From positions 40,624 to 104,623 of the forward strand of contig JAVBYJ010000010.1 in the NCBI GenBank assembly GCA_030824075.1: a stretch of DNA of 64,000 bases, given 5' to 3'. The notes under the pieces were generated by a model. It ran no database searches. It saw nothing but the letters and a program-made list of their open reading frames with translations, and had not been told where the DNA came from. Made by a program: the position numbers and the translations under genes. This document shows positions 55,654 through 64,000 of the stretch, piece after piece (position 1 is the stretch's first letter; each line of letters starts with the position of its first letter). Source of the DNA: Geothrix sp. Its GTDB lineage: Bacteria > Acidobacteriota > Holophagae > Holophagales > Holophagaceae.

Positions 55654-56262
55654 CTACTTCTTGTCAGGCTTAGCGGCAGGTGCGGAAGGAGCATCATTGA
55701 AGAAGCCCACCAACAGCAGGTTCAAGCTGACCTCATCCTTCAGGCTGATCTTGGCTGCGATGCTGTCCGCACCGATCCCGAAGTCCTTCCGACTGATGGG
55801 GAGCGTGGCCTTGTAGGACCAGGTGGGGTTCCCTGCGCCATTCAGACCCGTGGCTTCCGTAAAGGTAATCTGAAGGGGCTTCTTAACCCCATGCATGTTC
55901 AGGATCCCTTGGACCTGGACCTGGTCTCCCTCTCGCCAAGCTTTCTCAGAGATAAAGGTGATCTTGGGGTACTTGGCGGCGTCGAAGAAGTCTTCGGTGC
56001 GCAGGTGGTCGTCCCGCATCTTATTGGCGGTATTCACTGACTTCGTATCAAGTTCGACCTTGATCTTGACCGTGGTCAGATCCGCAGGATCCCCCTGGAT
56101 ATTTAGTTTGTATCTCTCGAAGCGACCAGGCACATCGAACAGAACCGTCGCAGCCTTGAAGCCGAAGAAGGAGTGGTTCGTGTCCGGTGTGAAGGTCTTG
56201 GTCCCCGCCGCAAGAGGGGAGATCAGGGCGAGTGCTGATAGGAATAGGGCCTGATTGCGCAT
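55654..56262 (-). CDS. YceI-family periplasmic lipocalin-like protein
   Basis: 202 residues. Signal peptide ALFLSALALISPLAAG; then the YceI pattern FTPDTNHSFFGFKAATVLFDVPGRF, SVNTANKMRDDHLRTEDFFDAAKYPKITFIS, ILNMHGVKKPLQITF and ISRKDFGIG. A C-terminal Pro/Ala/Lys tail (APSAPAAKPDKK) is added. YceI proteins bind isoprenoid quinones or similar lipids in the periplasm and are often stress-induced. ATG 56262 has TCTGGAGAACC upstream. Divergent from the peroxiredoxin-like gene with a 196-base shared upstream region. Confidence 0.92.
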   Translation of the reverse strand: MRNQALFLSALALISPLAAGTKTFTPDTNHSFFGFKAATVLFDVPGRFERYKLNIQGDPADLTTVKIKVELDTKSVNTANKMRDDHLRTEDFFDAAKYPKITFISEKAWREGDQVQVQGILNMHGVKKPLQITFTEATGLNGAGNPTWSYKATLPISRKDFGIGADSIAAKISLKDEVSLNLLLVGFFNDAPSAPAAKPDKK

Positions 56263-56458
56263 CGGGTTCTCCAGAGGTGGATGAAAACGAAACTCGTGGT
56301 GGTGGCACGGCCTCCCTGTTGGAGAGTCGAGCCATACCCATCCGGTGCACCCCCGGATTCATGCGTTCCATAAATAAATTGGACGAAAACACCTGTCACG
56401 CCAGCGGCATCCCAATCACCCAAGCGGGAAAGTCCACCTCCCACCTCCCGAGGTCTCC

Positions 56459-57130
56459 GTGATTCCCAGAAGTGCCACCCTGCTCTTCACGGCCATGCTT
56501 GGCTTCAGCATGCTCTCCGCGCAGCCCGCCCCTGGCTCCGATCCCAAATGGGTCATGGCCAAGGCCACAGAGGACCTGATCAAATCCGGGCAGGCCCAGC
56601 GGGCCATCCAGCAAGGTCAGATGGCACCCGATTTCGTTCTGCCCGATGCCAAGGGTCGACCCGTTCGACTTTCGGAACGGCTCAGAAAGGGCCCCATCGT
56701 CCTGACCTTCTATCGGGGTGGGTGGTGCCCCTTCTGCAACATCCAACTCAGGAGCTACCAGGAAAAGATTGCGGAGATCCGCGCCCTTGGCGCAGATTTG
56801 GTGGCCGTGTCGCCTCAGACCCCCGACCATACGGTGTCCACCGTAGAGAAGGCATCATTGACCTTTGAGGTCCTCAGCGACGTTGGCAACAAGGTGGCCC
56901 GCAGCTATGGGTTGGTCTTCAAGGTTCCGGACCCTGTCGTGAACATCTACAAGGCCAACGGAGTCGACCTTGAGACGTCGAACGGTGATGCGAGCCACGA
57001 ACTCCCCCTCGCGGGAACCTACATCATCGGCATGGATGGCAAGGTCCTCCTTGCTTTTGTGGACGCGGACTATAAGAAGCGGCTGCCTGTGGCGCGCATT
57101 CTTGACGTCCTGAAATCCACGGCCAAGTAG
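56459..57130 (+). CDS. Exported peroxiredoxin-like (AhpC/TSA-fold) protein
   Basis: 223 residues. N-terminal signal peptide (ATLLFTAMLGFSMLSAQ); thioredoxin-fold domain with MAPDFVLPDAKGRPVRLSE, the active site YRGGWCPFCN (C-x-x-C instead of the single peroxidatic Cys of AhpC), and VSPQTPDHTV. The C-terminal part has GTYIIGMDGKVLLAFVD. It likely works in the periplasm as a thiol peroxidase or disulfide reductase. Start GTG 56459 with GAGG upstream; no ATG is near. The 57131-57259 gap is empty. Confidence 0.85.
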   Translation: MIPRSATLLFTAMLGFSMLSAQPAPGSDPKWVMAKATEDLIKSGQAQRAIQQGQMAPDFVLPDAKGRPVRLSERLRKGPIVLTFYRGGWCPFCNIQLRSYQEKIAEIRALGADLVAVSPQTPDHTVSTVEKASLTFEVLSDVGNKVARSYGLVFKVPDPVVNIYKANGVDLETSNGDASHELPLAGTYIIGMDGKVLLAFVDADYKKRLPVARILDVLKSTAK

Positions 57131-57259
57131 CGACCTGGGCCTTCCTCTTTGGCGGTACCGGCCTTGGCTGAACGACTGCGCCACAAACCGGGAAACGGGG
57201 TTTTCAGGGAGCACCCAGCAAGGTCAGGCCTCTGTCACAGGCCCGACCCCGCCTGCGCT

Positions 57260-60200
57260 TCAAGGTTTGTCAAAGCGGGTTTTGAAGGATGCATCCCTGG
57301 CCAGGTCGGGGAATAGCGGTTGGAGGGGACGCGCTCCCGCATTGTCCCGCGTCGCGGCGGTGACGGCGAAGACCTTCACCCGGGGATCCTTGGGCAAGGT
57401 GAGGGTCCTGGCTCCGGGAGGAACGTCCACCGCGATGGAGAAGAGATAGCAGTAAGCGTAGACATCATCCTGACCTTTGGCGTGGCGATGAGAGGCCCAC
57501 CAGGCGGGCCTGCCGGCCTTCAGGAAGGCCGGTGCGACGGCCTCCAGGTCATTGTTGATCGAGTAGGTCTTCTCATCGACCTCGCCCTTGAAGACACGGT
57601 TGTCCCAGGAACCCAGGTATCCCGTCCAGCGGGGAACCTCAACCATCGTCGCCCGGTCACCGGCCATGAACATGGCTTTCACGTCGCCGCCGGTGGCAGC
57701 CACCAACAGGTGGGTTCGGACCGTTCCCTCTGGAAGCGCAAGGGTTTGATTGGCGCACGTGAGTGCATTTTTCTGACCGTCGCCGCGGGGCCCCAGGTTA
57801 AAGCGGATGCCGCCTGCTTCCACGGTGTCCCCGATCATTTCGGAAGGGTAGCTCGCGTAGGGCTCCATGGCCCCTCCCTCCGTTCGGTTCGAGTTGGTGC
57901 TGAAGGCGGCCACGTCGAACGGGATGGACACGGGCTGGGTCGAAGGCGCCGGCAGCAGGGCGGGAGCGTCCACTTCCAAGCCGATCGTACGCAACTGGTA
58001 GGGGGTGAAGGCCAGGTCCAGCAAACCATTCCGTGTCTTCAGGTCACCCAGAAACCGCTCCACCCCATCCAGTTCCTTCGCGAGACGGATGGAACCGGCC
58101 GCCTGGAGATCGACCTGGGCATGGGCTCCCCGGAGTTCCTGGAGGCGAACCACGATGGTCTTGCCATCCTCCGAGCGCTTGAGGGCCTGGATGGCCACGT
58201 CCGGGGAGGACGTGCGGAGAAGGCTGAAGCTGCGGCCGAGGGGCCCGTCATGCCTGGGCACGGCGAAGGCGGTCAGGGGCTGGTCCTGGCGCATGGCCAG
58301 CCACGGCGCGCCCTGCCAGTTCCCGGCGTGGCCCGCCAGGCCATAGGTGAACGTGTGGCGGCCCCAGTCCTGCCAACGCTGCTCCCGGTAGTCTTTGCCA
58401 ACCCCCGGCGTATACAGCAGTGTGAGCCGCAGGGTGCGATCGTCCGGTTTGTCGGTGCCGTACTTGGCGCCGGTCAACAGGGTCACGCCATAGCCGGCTT
58501 GGGTATCGGTGAGGTCCATCCAGCCGTGGGTGGGTACTTCATATTTCTTGGGGTCGTTGTTTCCGCGCTGGATGGTGCCCAGATCCAGGTTGTAGGTGGC
58601 CTGCGGATTGGACACGGACAGTGGGAATGTGGCCTTCAGGCTGGCTTCGGAGGTCTTCCAGTCGACGAGGTTGACGATCTCCACCCGATCCCCCGCCCCT
58701 CCAGCCGCAAGACGGATGGTCTGGACGAAGCGGGAACCTTCGCTTTCACGCACCACTTCGAGCGCGACCCGGACGGGTCCATCCTCGCTGACGCGGATGG
58801 CAGCGGGGCCAGAGACGTAGGCCCGAGGCGGCTTCTGGCGATCGGCCCAATCCATGTTCCAGGCCGGCCAGCGCTGGGGCTTTTCCTGCTGGAAGGCCAG
58901 CCGGGCCGGCGCGGAAAGGAGCTCGCGCTTGAGCTGCTTGTCGAACACGCTGCCGATGTCCCCAGCCTCGTTGAGCGTCACGCGGTACCGGGCGTTCTCC
59001 GCCATGCGACCTTGGGCTTTCAGTTCGGTTGTCGCAGGCGCCAGGCCCGCCCGCAGGCCGAACACGGCAAAGCCCAGGCTGGGCACGTTGGCCTGGAACA
59101 GCACCCGGCGGCGGCCATCGGAACCCTGGACCGTCTGGGTGGGGAGGGCCGTTCCCTCTGCGTCCACGGCCGTGAGCTGAGCAGCGCCCGCCAGTTCCTC
59201 CGGTACCAGGGCTTCTACGAGATCCTTCCGGGCGAGGCCCAGGGCGTTGTAGACCACGATGGGCACGCCGTCCACGCGCGTATCCAGGCCACGAGCCACG
59301 GCACCTACGGCGTCTTCCAGCGTTCCTTCGAAGGCCTTGGCGGCGAGGAGGCCGTCGTTCCAGGCATATTCGTAGGACTTGGGCAGGCTGGTGCCCGGCA
59401 GGATGTCATGGAACTGGTTGCGGAGCACCAGGCCCCAGGCCTTGTCTAGGGTCGAAGCAGGATAGGGACTGGCCTGGAGAAGATCCGCGGCCACAGAGGC
59501 TTTCTCGGCCGCGTCCGCCAGCAGTTCGTCCTGCCGGTTCATCTGCTTCATGAAGGCCGCCGAGGTGAGGGAACCGGCGGAGTGCTGGGTGAGCAGGAGG
59601 TCCCCCTTGTAGCCCTGCAGCCGCGCCTTCTGGTCTTCCGTGATGGCGTTGAACATCAGGTCGGCCCGACCCGCGACCACCTTCACGGGGCCCTGAGCGG
59701 CGAGCCCCTGCCAGAGGGTCTGCATCGAATCATTCCAGGGGGCTCCCCCCTCATCCCCGATGCCGTTGTAGAGGTAGTCCACCTTCAGGCCGCTCGCCAG
59801 GCCATTCGCATCCAGCCGCTTCACCCAGGATTCCCCCGTGAGGGAGGTCGTGAGGTGGGCGTCATAGCTGCCCGGATTGAGCGCCGCAATCACCGAGCGG
59901 CCATCGGGCCCCTCCCAGCGGCCCACATTGAAGGGCACGCCATTGGCGGAACCCCAGGTGAGTTTCTGGGTCGAGAACCCCTTCAGCCCGCAGTGCGCCA
60001 GAATCGACGGCAGGGAGGCCGGGAAGCCGAAGCAATCGGGGAGCATGTACTCCGAGCTTTCGGTGCCGAACTCCCGCTTGAAGTAGGTGTAGCCCAGAAG
60101 CACCTGGCGAATCAGGGATTCCGAGGACGGCACGTTCACGTCCGACTCTTCCCAGGCGGAACCGGCCGGGAACCACTGTCCTTTGGCGATGTAGCCCTTC

Positions 60201-60481
60201 AGGTGCGTGAACTCGACCGGGAAGTACTCCTGGAACATCTGATAGCGCCCGGCACCGCTCCAGTTGAAGACGTAGTCCGGATGCTGTTCCATCAGGGCGA
60301 AGTTGTCGTAGAGAGTATTTCGCAGCATCTCCCGGACCACCAGCGGGTAGGCCCACCGCCATTGCGTGTCCAGGTGGGAATAGTTGACGACGAAGAGGGT
60401 CCGGTCCCTGGAAAGGTCCGGGGGTGCGGCTGCGAGCGTAAGGCCGAGGGCCGTGAGGGCGGTGGCGCGAAGTAGGCGCAT
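57260..60481 (-). CDS. Secreted alpha-mannosidase, glycoside hydrolase family 38
   Basis: 1073 residues. Signal peptide (ALTALGLTLAAAPP) so it is exported. The GH38 catalytic domain begins SHLDTQWRWAYP (zinc ligands H/D of the HxD motif), with EWESSDVN-like SAWEESDVNVPSSE and YMLPDCFGFPASLP, where the Asp is near the family nucleophile position; a mid-domain and large beta-domains follow. It releases mannose from alpha-mannosides using Zn2+. It follows the PTS EI-fusion gene by 32 bases, suggesting that freed sugars are taken up by that PTS. Confidence 0.93.
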   Translation of the reverse strand: MRLLRATALTALGLTLAAAPPDLSRDRTLFVVNYSHLDTQWRWAYPLVVREMLRNTLYDNFALMEQHPDYVFNWSGAGRYQMFQEYFPVEFTHLKGYIAKGQWFPAGSAWEESDVNVPSSESLIRQVLLGYTYFKREFGTESSEYMLPDCFGFPASLPSILAHCGLKGFSTQKLTWGSANGVPFNVGRWEGPDGRSVIAALNPGSYDAHLTTSLTGESWVKRLDANGLASGLKVDYLYNGIGDEGGAPWNDSMQTLWQGLAAQGPVKVVAGRADLMFNAITEDQKARLQGYKGDLLLTQHSAGSLTSAAFMKQMNRQDELLADAAEKASVAADLLQASPYPASTLDKAWGLVLRNQFHDILPGTSLPKSYEYAWNDGLLAAKAFEGTLEDAVGAVARGLDTRVDGVPIVVYNALGLARKDLVEALVPEELAGAAQLTAVDAEGTALPTQTVQGSDGRRRVLFQANVPSLGFAVFGLRAGLAPATTELKAQGRMAENARYRVTLNEAGDIGSVFDKQLKRELLSAPARLAFQQEKPQRWPAWNMDWADRQKPPRAYVSGPAAIRVSEDGPVRVALEVVRESEGSRFVQTIRLAAGGAGDRVEIVNLVDWKTSEASLKATFPLSVSNPQATYNLDLGTIQRGNNDPKKYEVPTHGWMDLTDTQAGYGVTLLTGAKYGTDKPDDRTLRLTLLYTPGVGKDYREQRWQDWGRHTFTYGLAGHAGNWQGAPWLAMRQDQPLTAFAVPRHDGPLGRSFSLLRTSSPDVAIQALKRSEDGKTIVVRLQELRGAHAQVDLQAAGSIRLAKELDGVERFLGDLKTRNGLLDLAFTPYQLRTIGLEVDAPALLPAPSTQPVSIPFDVAAFSTNSNRTEGGAMEPYASYPSEMIGDTVEAGGIRFNLGPRGDGQKNALTCANQTLALPEGTVRTHLLVAATGGDVKAMFMAGDRATMVEVPRWTGYLGSWDNRVFKGEVDEKTYSINNDLEAVAPAFLKAGRPAWWASHRHAKGQDDVYAYCYLFSIAVDVPPGARTLTLPKDPRVKVFAVTAATRDNAGARPLQPLFPDLARDASFKTRFDKP

Positions 60482-60513
60482 GGGGGCTCCAGATGACGTG
60501 GGTGAAGGCGGCC

Positions 60514-63006
60514 TTAGATGGACAGTTCGGAACGGAGGGATTCGAGCAGGTTGCCGCTATCAGGGCTGTCGAGAAGGTGGTGTCGGAAAGAGGGATCCAT
60601 GAGGCGGCGGGCCAGCCGGGCGAACACGCGAAGGTGCTCCTCCTCCGCATCCGCCCGGGAAACCAGGAGGAAGACCAGCCGGGCCGTGGTCTCAGCGCTC
60701 CACGCGACGGGCGCGGCAAGCCTCAGCACGGCAATGGAATTCGCGATCACGGCCGGGCTCTTGCAGTGGGGGACGGCGAACCCGAAGCCGAGGCTGGTGG
60801 CGTAGGCTGCTTCCCGGGCCCAGATGGCCTCCTCCAGGCCGAGCGCGTCCCGCGTTCGCCCGGCGGTGGCGAGGCGTTCCACCAAGAGCTTGATCACCTC
60901 CTCTTTGGTGTGGCAACCCGCATCCAGAACCACCAGGTCGGGATCCAGCAATGGCAGGGCTGAGCTGGCCTGCGCTGTGTTTTCAAGGAGGGATTCGACC
61001 TCTGAAGAAGTGGAGGCATGAAGCGCCTTCCGGGCCAACTCACGGCAGGCTTCCGCATCCAGAGCGGTGAGGGAAGCCCGGATCCGGGCCACCGAGGAAG
61101 GGGCCACGCTGAGCTGCTCAAATCCCAGGCCCAGCAGCAGAGGAAGGAGCTTCGGGCGGCTGGCCATCTCGCCGCACAGGCTCACGGATTTCCCCGCTGC
61201 CCGCCCGCTTTCGGCGATGCGCGCCAGGAGGCGCAAGGTGGCAGGGTGCCACTCGTGGCTGGCCTTCATCAGGCCCGGGTCGCTGCGATCCGCGGCAAAC
61301 AGGTACTGCACAAGATCGTTGGTCCCCACGCTGAGGAAATCCGCTTCCCGCGCCAGGGCCTCGAGGTTCAATGCGGCCGCAGGGACCTCCACCATGATTC
61401 CGAGGGGGAGGTCGGCCTTGCAGGCCTTCCCTTCGGCGGCAAGTTCGCCTGCCGTCTCTCGCACGAGGGCACGGACCCAGTCCAGTTCCTCCCTTTCCGA
61501 GACCATGGGGACCAGCAAGCGCAGGTCCCCATGCACGGCCGCCTGCAGGGCCGCCCGCACCTGCGTCCGGACCAGGTCCCGATGAACGGGATACCACCGC
61601 ACGCCGCGCCGCCCAAGGAAGGGATTCGCCTCGGGGGGCAGTGGCAGGTACGGCAGGGGCTTATCGCCCCCCACGTCCAGGAGCCGGAGGACGACCGGGC
61701 GCCCTGCAGCACTCTCAAGAATCCGGGTATACGTTTGGACCTGCTCGTCTTCACTCGGGGAAGCGGATCGATGAAGAAAGAGCATCTCGGTGCGGAACAG
61801 TCCGATGCCATCCGCGCCAGATCCGAACGCGCAGGCGGCTTCCTCGGGGGTGGAGATGTTGGCCAGGACGTGAACCGGATGTCCGTCCCGCGTCGTGAGA
61901 TGCCCGCCGATCCCGGGGGTTTGGCGCACGGCCCGCTGATGCCGGGCGTTCGTTTCGATCCGGTAGTAGGCCTCGACTTCAGGCGCGGGATCCGCGATGA
62001 CGAGGCCCCTCCCGCCGTCGACCAGGAGGCGCTGGCCCGCTGCGAGGTCCAACTGGAGGCCGGTCACGCAGGGGACCCCGAAGGACCGGGCCAGGATCGC
62101 GATGTGTGAGGTCTCCCCCCCCTCGGTCAGGACGAGGCCCCTCAGAAGCCCTCGATCCAGGCTCAGGAAGGTCGAGGGGGCGAGCAGCTCGGCGACCACC
62201 ACCGAGGGCTCAGTCAAGGAGAGGCAGGATGCTTCCGGGGCCTCGCCCAATATCTGCCGGATCAGGCGATCGGCCACATCCCTGAGATCCAACGCCCGTT
62301 CGCGGATGACCTGATGGTCTGAACGCCGCAAGGCGTCGATCGCACCCTGCGTGGCGGCGGCGATCGCAGCCGGCGCGGCCAGGTGACGGTCCCGGATGGC
62401 GGCCTCCATGTTCCCCTGCCAGCTGGCGTCCTCCAGCAGGGCGAGGTGGACCTCCAGCACGCTGCGTTGGGCCAGGTTCGAGGCGAGCAGGATCTCCTCC
62501 TGCAGGTGGACTCGCAGGCCTTCGATGGCCTGTTGAAGCACTCGGAGCTCGAGCTCGGGATGCGATTCCCCGTCGGGCCCGCTGGGCTCTGGAAGCGTGT
62601 TTCGAGTGTCCGCAACCACGGTCCGGCCCACCCCGATGCCTTCGGAAACGCCGTTCCCGGACCACCAGCGCCCGCCCGACCGTTCGACCAACCGGGGCAC
62701 CACCGTGGACGCGTGCTTCGCCGGGGCTGAACCTCGATCGCAGCGTAGGAAGGGGCCGGACAGGAAGGCGATCAGATCGCCCCGCGCTTCATCCCCGCCC
62801 CCATCTTCCATGAGAATCCGGCAGGGATCCCCCAGGCGGGTGTCCGTGGCCAGCAGCCCCAGCACACTGTCCATGGAGGCCCTCCGACCCGTGCGCTCAT
62901 TCACGAATTCAAAGCGGGCCTGATGGGCCATGGCGCGCTCGCGCAGAGCCGCGGCTGGCCAAGCGTGCAGACCGCCTGCAAGGGGGAAAGCAAAGGCATA
63001 GTCCAT
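60514..63006 (-). CDS. PTS HPr-Enzyme I-EIIA fusion
   Basis: 830 residues. N-terminal HPr-like domain (1-85) with GGLHAWPAAA: the phospho-His (H14) is kept but the next conserved Arg is Trp. Enzyme I (about 115-660) has GGETSHIAILAR (phospho-His), LFRTEMLF, VGTNDLVQYLFA and SLCGEMAS. A C-terminal EIIA of the fructose/mannitol type has FAVPHCKS with the phospho-His near residue 747. It passes phosphate from PEP to the co-encoded EIIB/EIIC. Start ATG 63006 (MDYAFAF); a frame upstream to 63108 overlaps the EIIB gene. Confidence 0.93.
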   Translation of the reverse strand: MDYAFAFPLAGGLHAWPAAALRERAMAHQARFEFVNERTGRRASMDSVLGLLATDTRLGDPCRILMEDGGGDEARGDLIAFLSGPFLRCDRGSAPAKHASTVVPRLVERSGGRWWSGNGVSEGIGVGRTVVADTRNTLPEPSGPDGESHPELELRVLQQAIEGLRVHLQEEILLASNLAQRSVLEVHLALLEDASWQGNMEAAIRDRHLAAPAAIAAATQGAIDALRRSDHQVIRERALDLRDVADRLIRQILGEAPEASCLSLTEPSVVVAELLAPSTFLSLDRGLLRGLVLTEGGETSHIAILARSFGVPCVTGLQLDLAAGQRLLVDGGRGLVIADPAPEVEAYYRIETNARHQRAVRQTPGIGGHLTTRDGHPVHVLANISTPEEAACAFGSGADGIGLFRTEMLFLHRSASPSEDEQVQTYTRILESAAGRPVVLRLLDVGGDKPLPYLPLPPEANPFLGRRGVRWYPVHRDLVRTQVRAALQAAVHGDLRLLVPMVSEREELDWVRALVRETAGELAAEGKACKADLPLGIMVEVPAAALNLEALAREADFLSVGTNDLVQYLFAADRSDPGLMKASHEWHPATLRLLARIAESGRAAGKSVSLCGEMASRPKLLPLLLGLGFEQLSVAPSSVARIRASLTALDAEACRELARKALHASTSSEVESLLENTAQASSALPLLDPDLVVLDAGCHTKEEVIKLLVERLATAGRTRDALGLEEAIWAREAAYATSLGFGFAVPHCKSPAVIANSIAVLRLAAPVAWSAETTARLVFLLVSRADAEEEHLRVFARLARRLMDPSFRHHLLDSPDSGNLLESLRSELSI

Positions 63007-63019
63007 CGGGGATTCCAGC

Positions 63020-63316
63020 CTAGAGACGGGCGAAGATCTCGGCCGGGTTCTTGATAGCCAGCTGTACCGGAACTTCCAGGATCCTGGGGATGCCGGCAAA
63101 GCGCTCACGGCCCTGCACGGGCAGGTCCGAGGCCAGGATCAGGGCATCAGCGCCCAGCACATCCGCCTCGGTCAATCGGTTCTCGATGCCCATGGCGCCC
63201 TGGGTTTCCACTTTGATGGCGTGGCCCAGCTGCTTGCCGGTGCGCTCCAGTTGTTCCGCAGCCATGTAGGTATGGGCAATTCCCGTCGGACAGGCGGTGA
63301 TGGCGAGAATTTTCAT
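63020..63316 (-). CDS. PTS fructose-type EIIB component
   Basis: 98 residues. KILAITACPTGIAHTYMAAEQL carries the phospho-Cys (C9) in the fructose-family motif ACPTGIAHT, and later VETQGAMGIENRLTEADVLGADALILASD. It takes phosphate from the EIIA domain of the fusion protein and passes it to the sugar at EIIC. It overlaps the EIIC stop by ATGA and ends 13 bases before the fusion gene. Confidence 0.95.
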   Translation of the reverse strand: MKILAITACPTGIAHTYMAAEQLERTGKQLGHAIKVETQGAMGIENRLTEADVLGADALILASDLPVQGRERFAGIPRILEVPVQLAIKNPAEIFARL

Positions 63317-64000
63317 GGAAGCTCCGAGGAGGGCCGGACTGGCTGGACGAGTGAGCGCAGGAAATTGATCACCACGGCCACGGCGACGGTGCCGATGGCG
63401 ATGGCAGCGAGATACCACCACCGGTGATCCACCACGGGCAGGACGATCAGGCCGCCATGAGGCGCGTGATCCCCCACACTCCCGAGCATGGCGATGACGG
63501 CCCCCAGAGCCGAGCCCCCCATGATGGTGGGGATCACCCGGAGCGGATCGGCGGCGGCGAAGGGGATGGCCCCTTCCGTGATGCCGATGGTTCCCATGGC
63601 CAGGGCCGCCAGGCCCGATTCCCGCTCGGCATCTGTCCAGCGGCTGGGCGCCAGGAGGGTCGCCAGACCCAGCCCCAGGGGCGGGATGCAGATGGCGGCA
63701 GCACAGGCGCCCATGACGCCCACATTCCCTTCCTTGATCATGGCCACGCCGAAGAAGAAGGCCGCCTTGTTCACGGGCCCGCCCATGTCGAAGGCGATCA
63801 TGGCGCCCAGCACCAACCCCAGCAGCACCTGGTTGCCGCTGCCCAGACCCTGAAGCGCCTGGGCAAGCCACGCCATGAGCCCCTTGATGGGCGTGCCCAG
63901 GAGACCGTACATGGCCAAGCCGACCACCAGCGAGGAGAGGACAGGAATCACCAGGATGGGCATGATGGGCCGCAGCATTCGATGCACCGGCAGCCTCTTC
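63313..64000 (-). CDS. PTS fructose-type EIIC permease (partial, start outside the window)
   Basis: About 229 residues of the C-terminal part are present; the frame is open to the right edge. It has LVIPVLSSLVVGLAMYGLLGTPIKGL, MIAFDMGGPVNKAAFFFGV and GTIGITEGAIPFAAADPLRVIP, the fructose-family EIIC core (GITEGAIPF is the substrate-binding motif). It forms the membrane channel of the PTS whose EIIB and HPr-EI-EIIA follow. The sugar may be mannose or fructose; the neighbouring alpha-mannosidase favours a mannose-type sugar. Confidence 0.94.
   Translation of the reverse strand, partial: KRLPVHRMLRPIMPILVIPVLSSLVVGLAMYGLLGTPIKGLMAWLAQALQGLGSGNQVLLGLVLGAMIAFDMGGPVNKAAFFFGVAMIKEGNVGVMGACAAAICIPPLGLGLATLLAPSRWTDAERESGLAALAMGTIGITEGAIPFAAADPLRVIPTIMGGSALGAVIAMLGSVGDHAPHGGLIVLPVVDHRWWYLAAIAIGTVAVAVVINFLRSLVQPVRPSSELP

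Noticed and set aside
57320..59449. 709-codon plus-strand frame opposite the GH38 gene
   Set aside because: Gly/His/Arg-rich shadow with no recognisable domain; GH38 motifs are clear on the minus strand.

Overview
The window is a 64-kb stretch of a high-GC, Gram-negative bacterial chromosome. An outer membrane is shown by bamA, a Skp-like chaperone, lipoproteins and secreted hydrolases. The gene set (clpB and clpC, several c-di-GMP regulators, a PAS chemoreceptor, trehalose and PTS sugar genes) and the high GC are compatible with Acidobacteriota of the Holophaga/Geothrix type. That placement is an inference from general resemblance; there is no rRNA or phylogenetic marker here to prove it.

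Left part (1-9.3 kb): a VOC protein, a small membrane protein, a hemerythrin-HAD fusion, a mutS/PPOX pair, a PAS chemoreceptor with a 12-base poly-C run in its leader, an L-2-hydroxyglutarate oxidase-like flavoprotein and a ThrE-type exporter. 9.3-13.2 kb is an accessory pocket: a decayed IS3-family element, an M1 aminopeptidase and an ISL3-like transposase scrap. 13.3-34.9 kb is mostly housekeeping: clpB; a compact c-di-GMP signalling operon (HD-GYP regulator, receiver-only regulator, NagZ-like hydrolase, GGDEF regulator); metK; two lipoproteins; a clpC-bamA-skp-MFS-acyltransferase operon; and divergent purA.

35.0-42.7 kb is a genomic island starting just after tRNA-Lys and tRNA-Glu. Its core is clearly AT-richer than the surroundings. 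It encodes a C5-cytosine DNA methyltransferase, an HD-domain phosphohydrolase, an ORC/AAA-type P-loop ATPase and a protein with a CARF/SAVED-like look, tightly spaced in one direction. A broken DnaE-type polymerase tail lies on its left and an IS5-type element on its right. This four-gene cassette is the best candidate for an undescribed (probably anti-phage) system.

Right part (42.7-64 kb): rsgA, an RNHCP protein, a DinB polymerase coupled to a nuclease-XPD helicase fusion, a trehalose operon with a membrane-anchored OtsA, otsB and a GH15 hydrolase, a CLC channel, an ECF sigma/anti-sigma pair, YceI, a peroxiredoxin-like protein, and an operon of PTS EIIC, EIIB and HPr-EI-EIIA followed by a secreted GH38 alpha-mannosidase that runs off the right edge.
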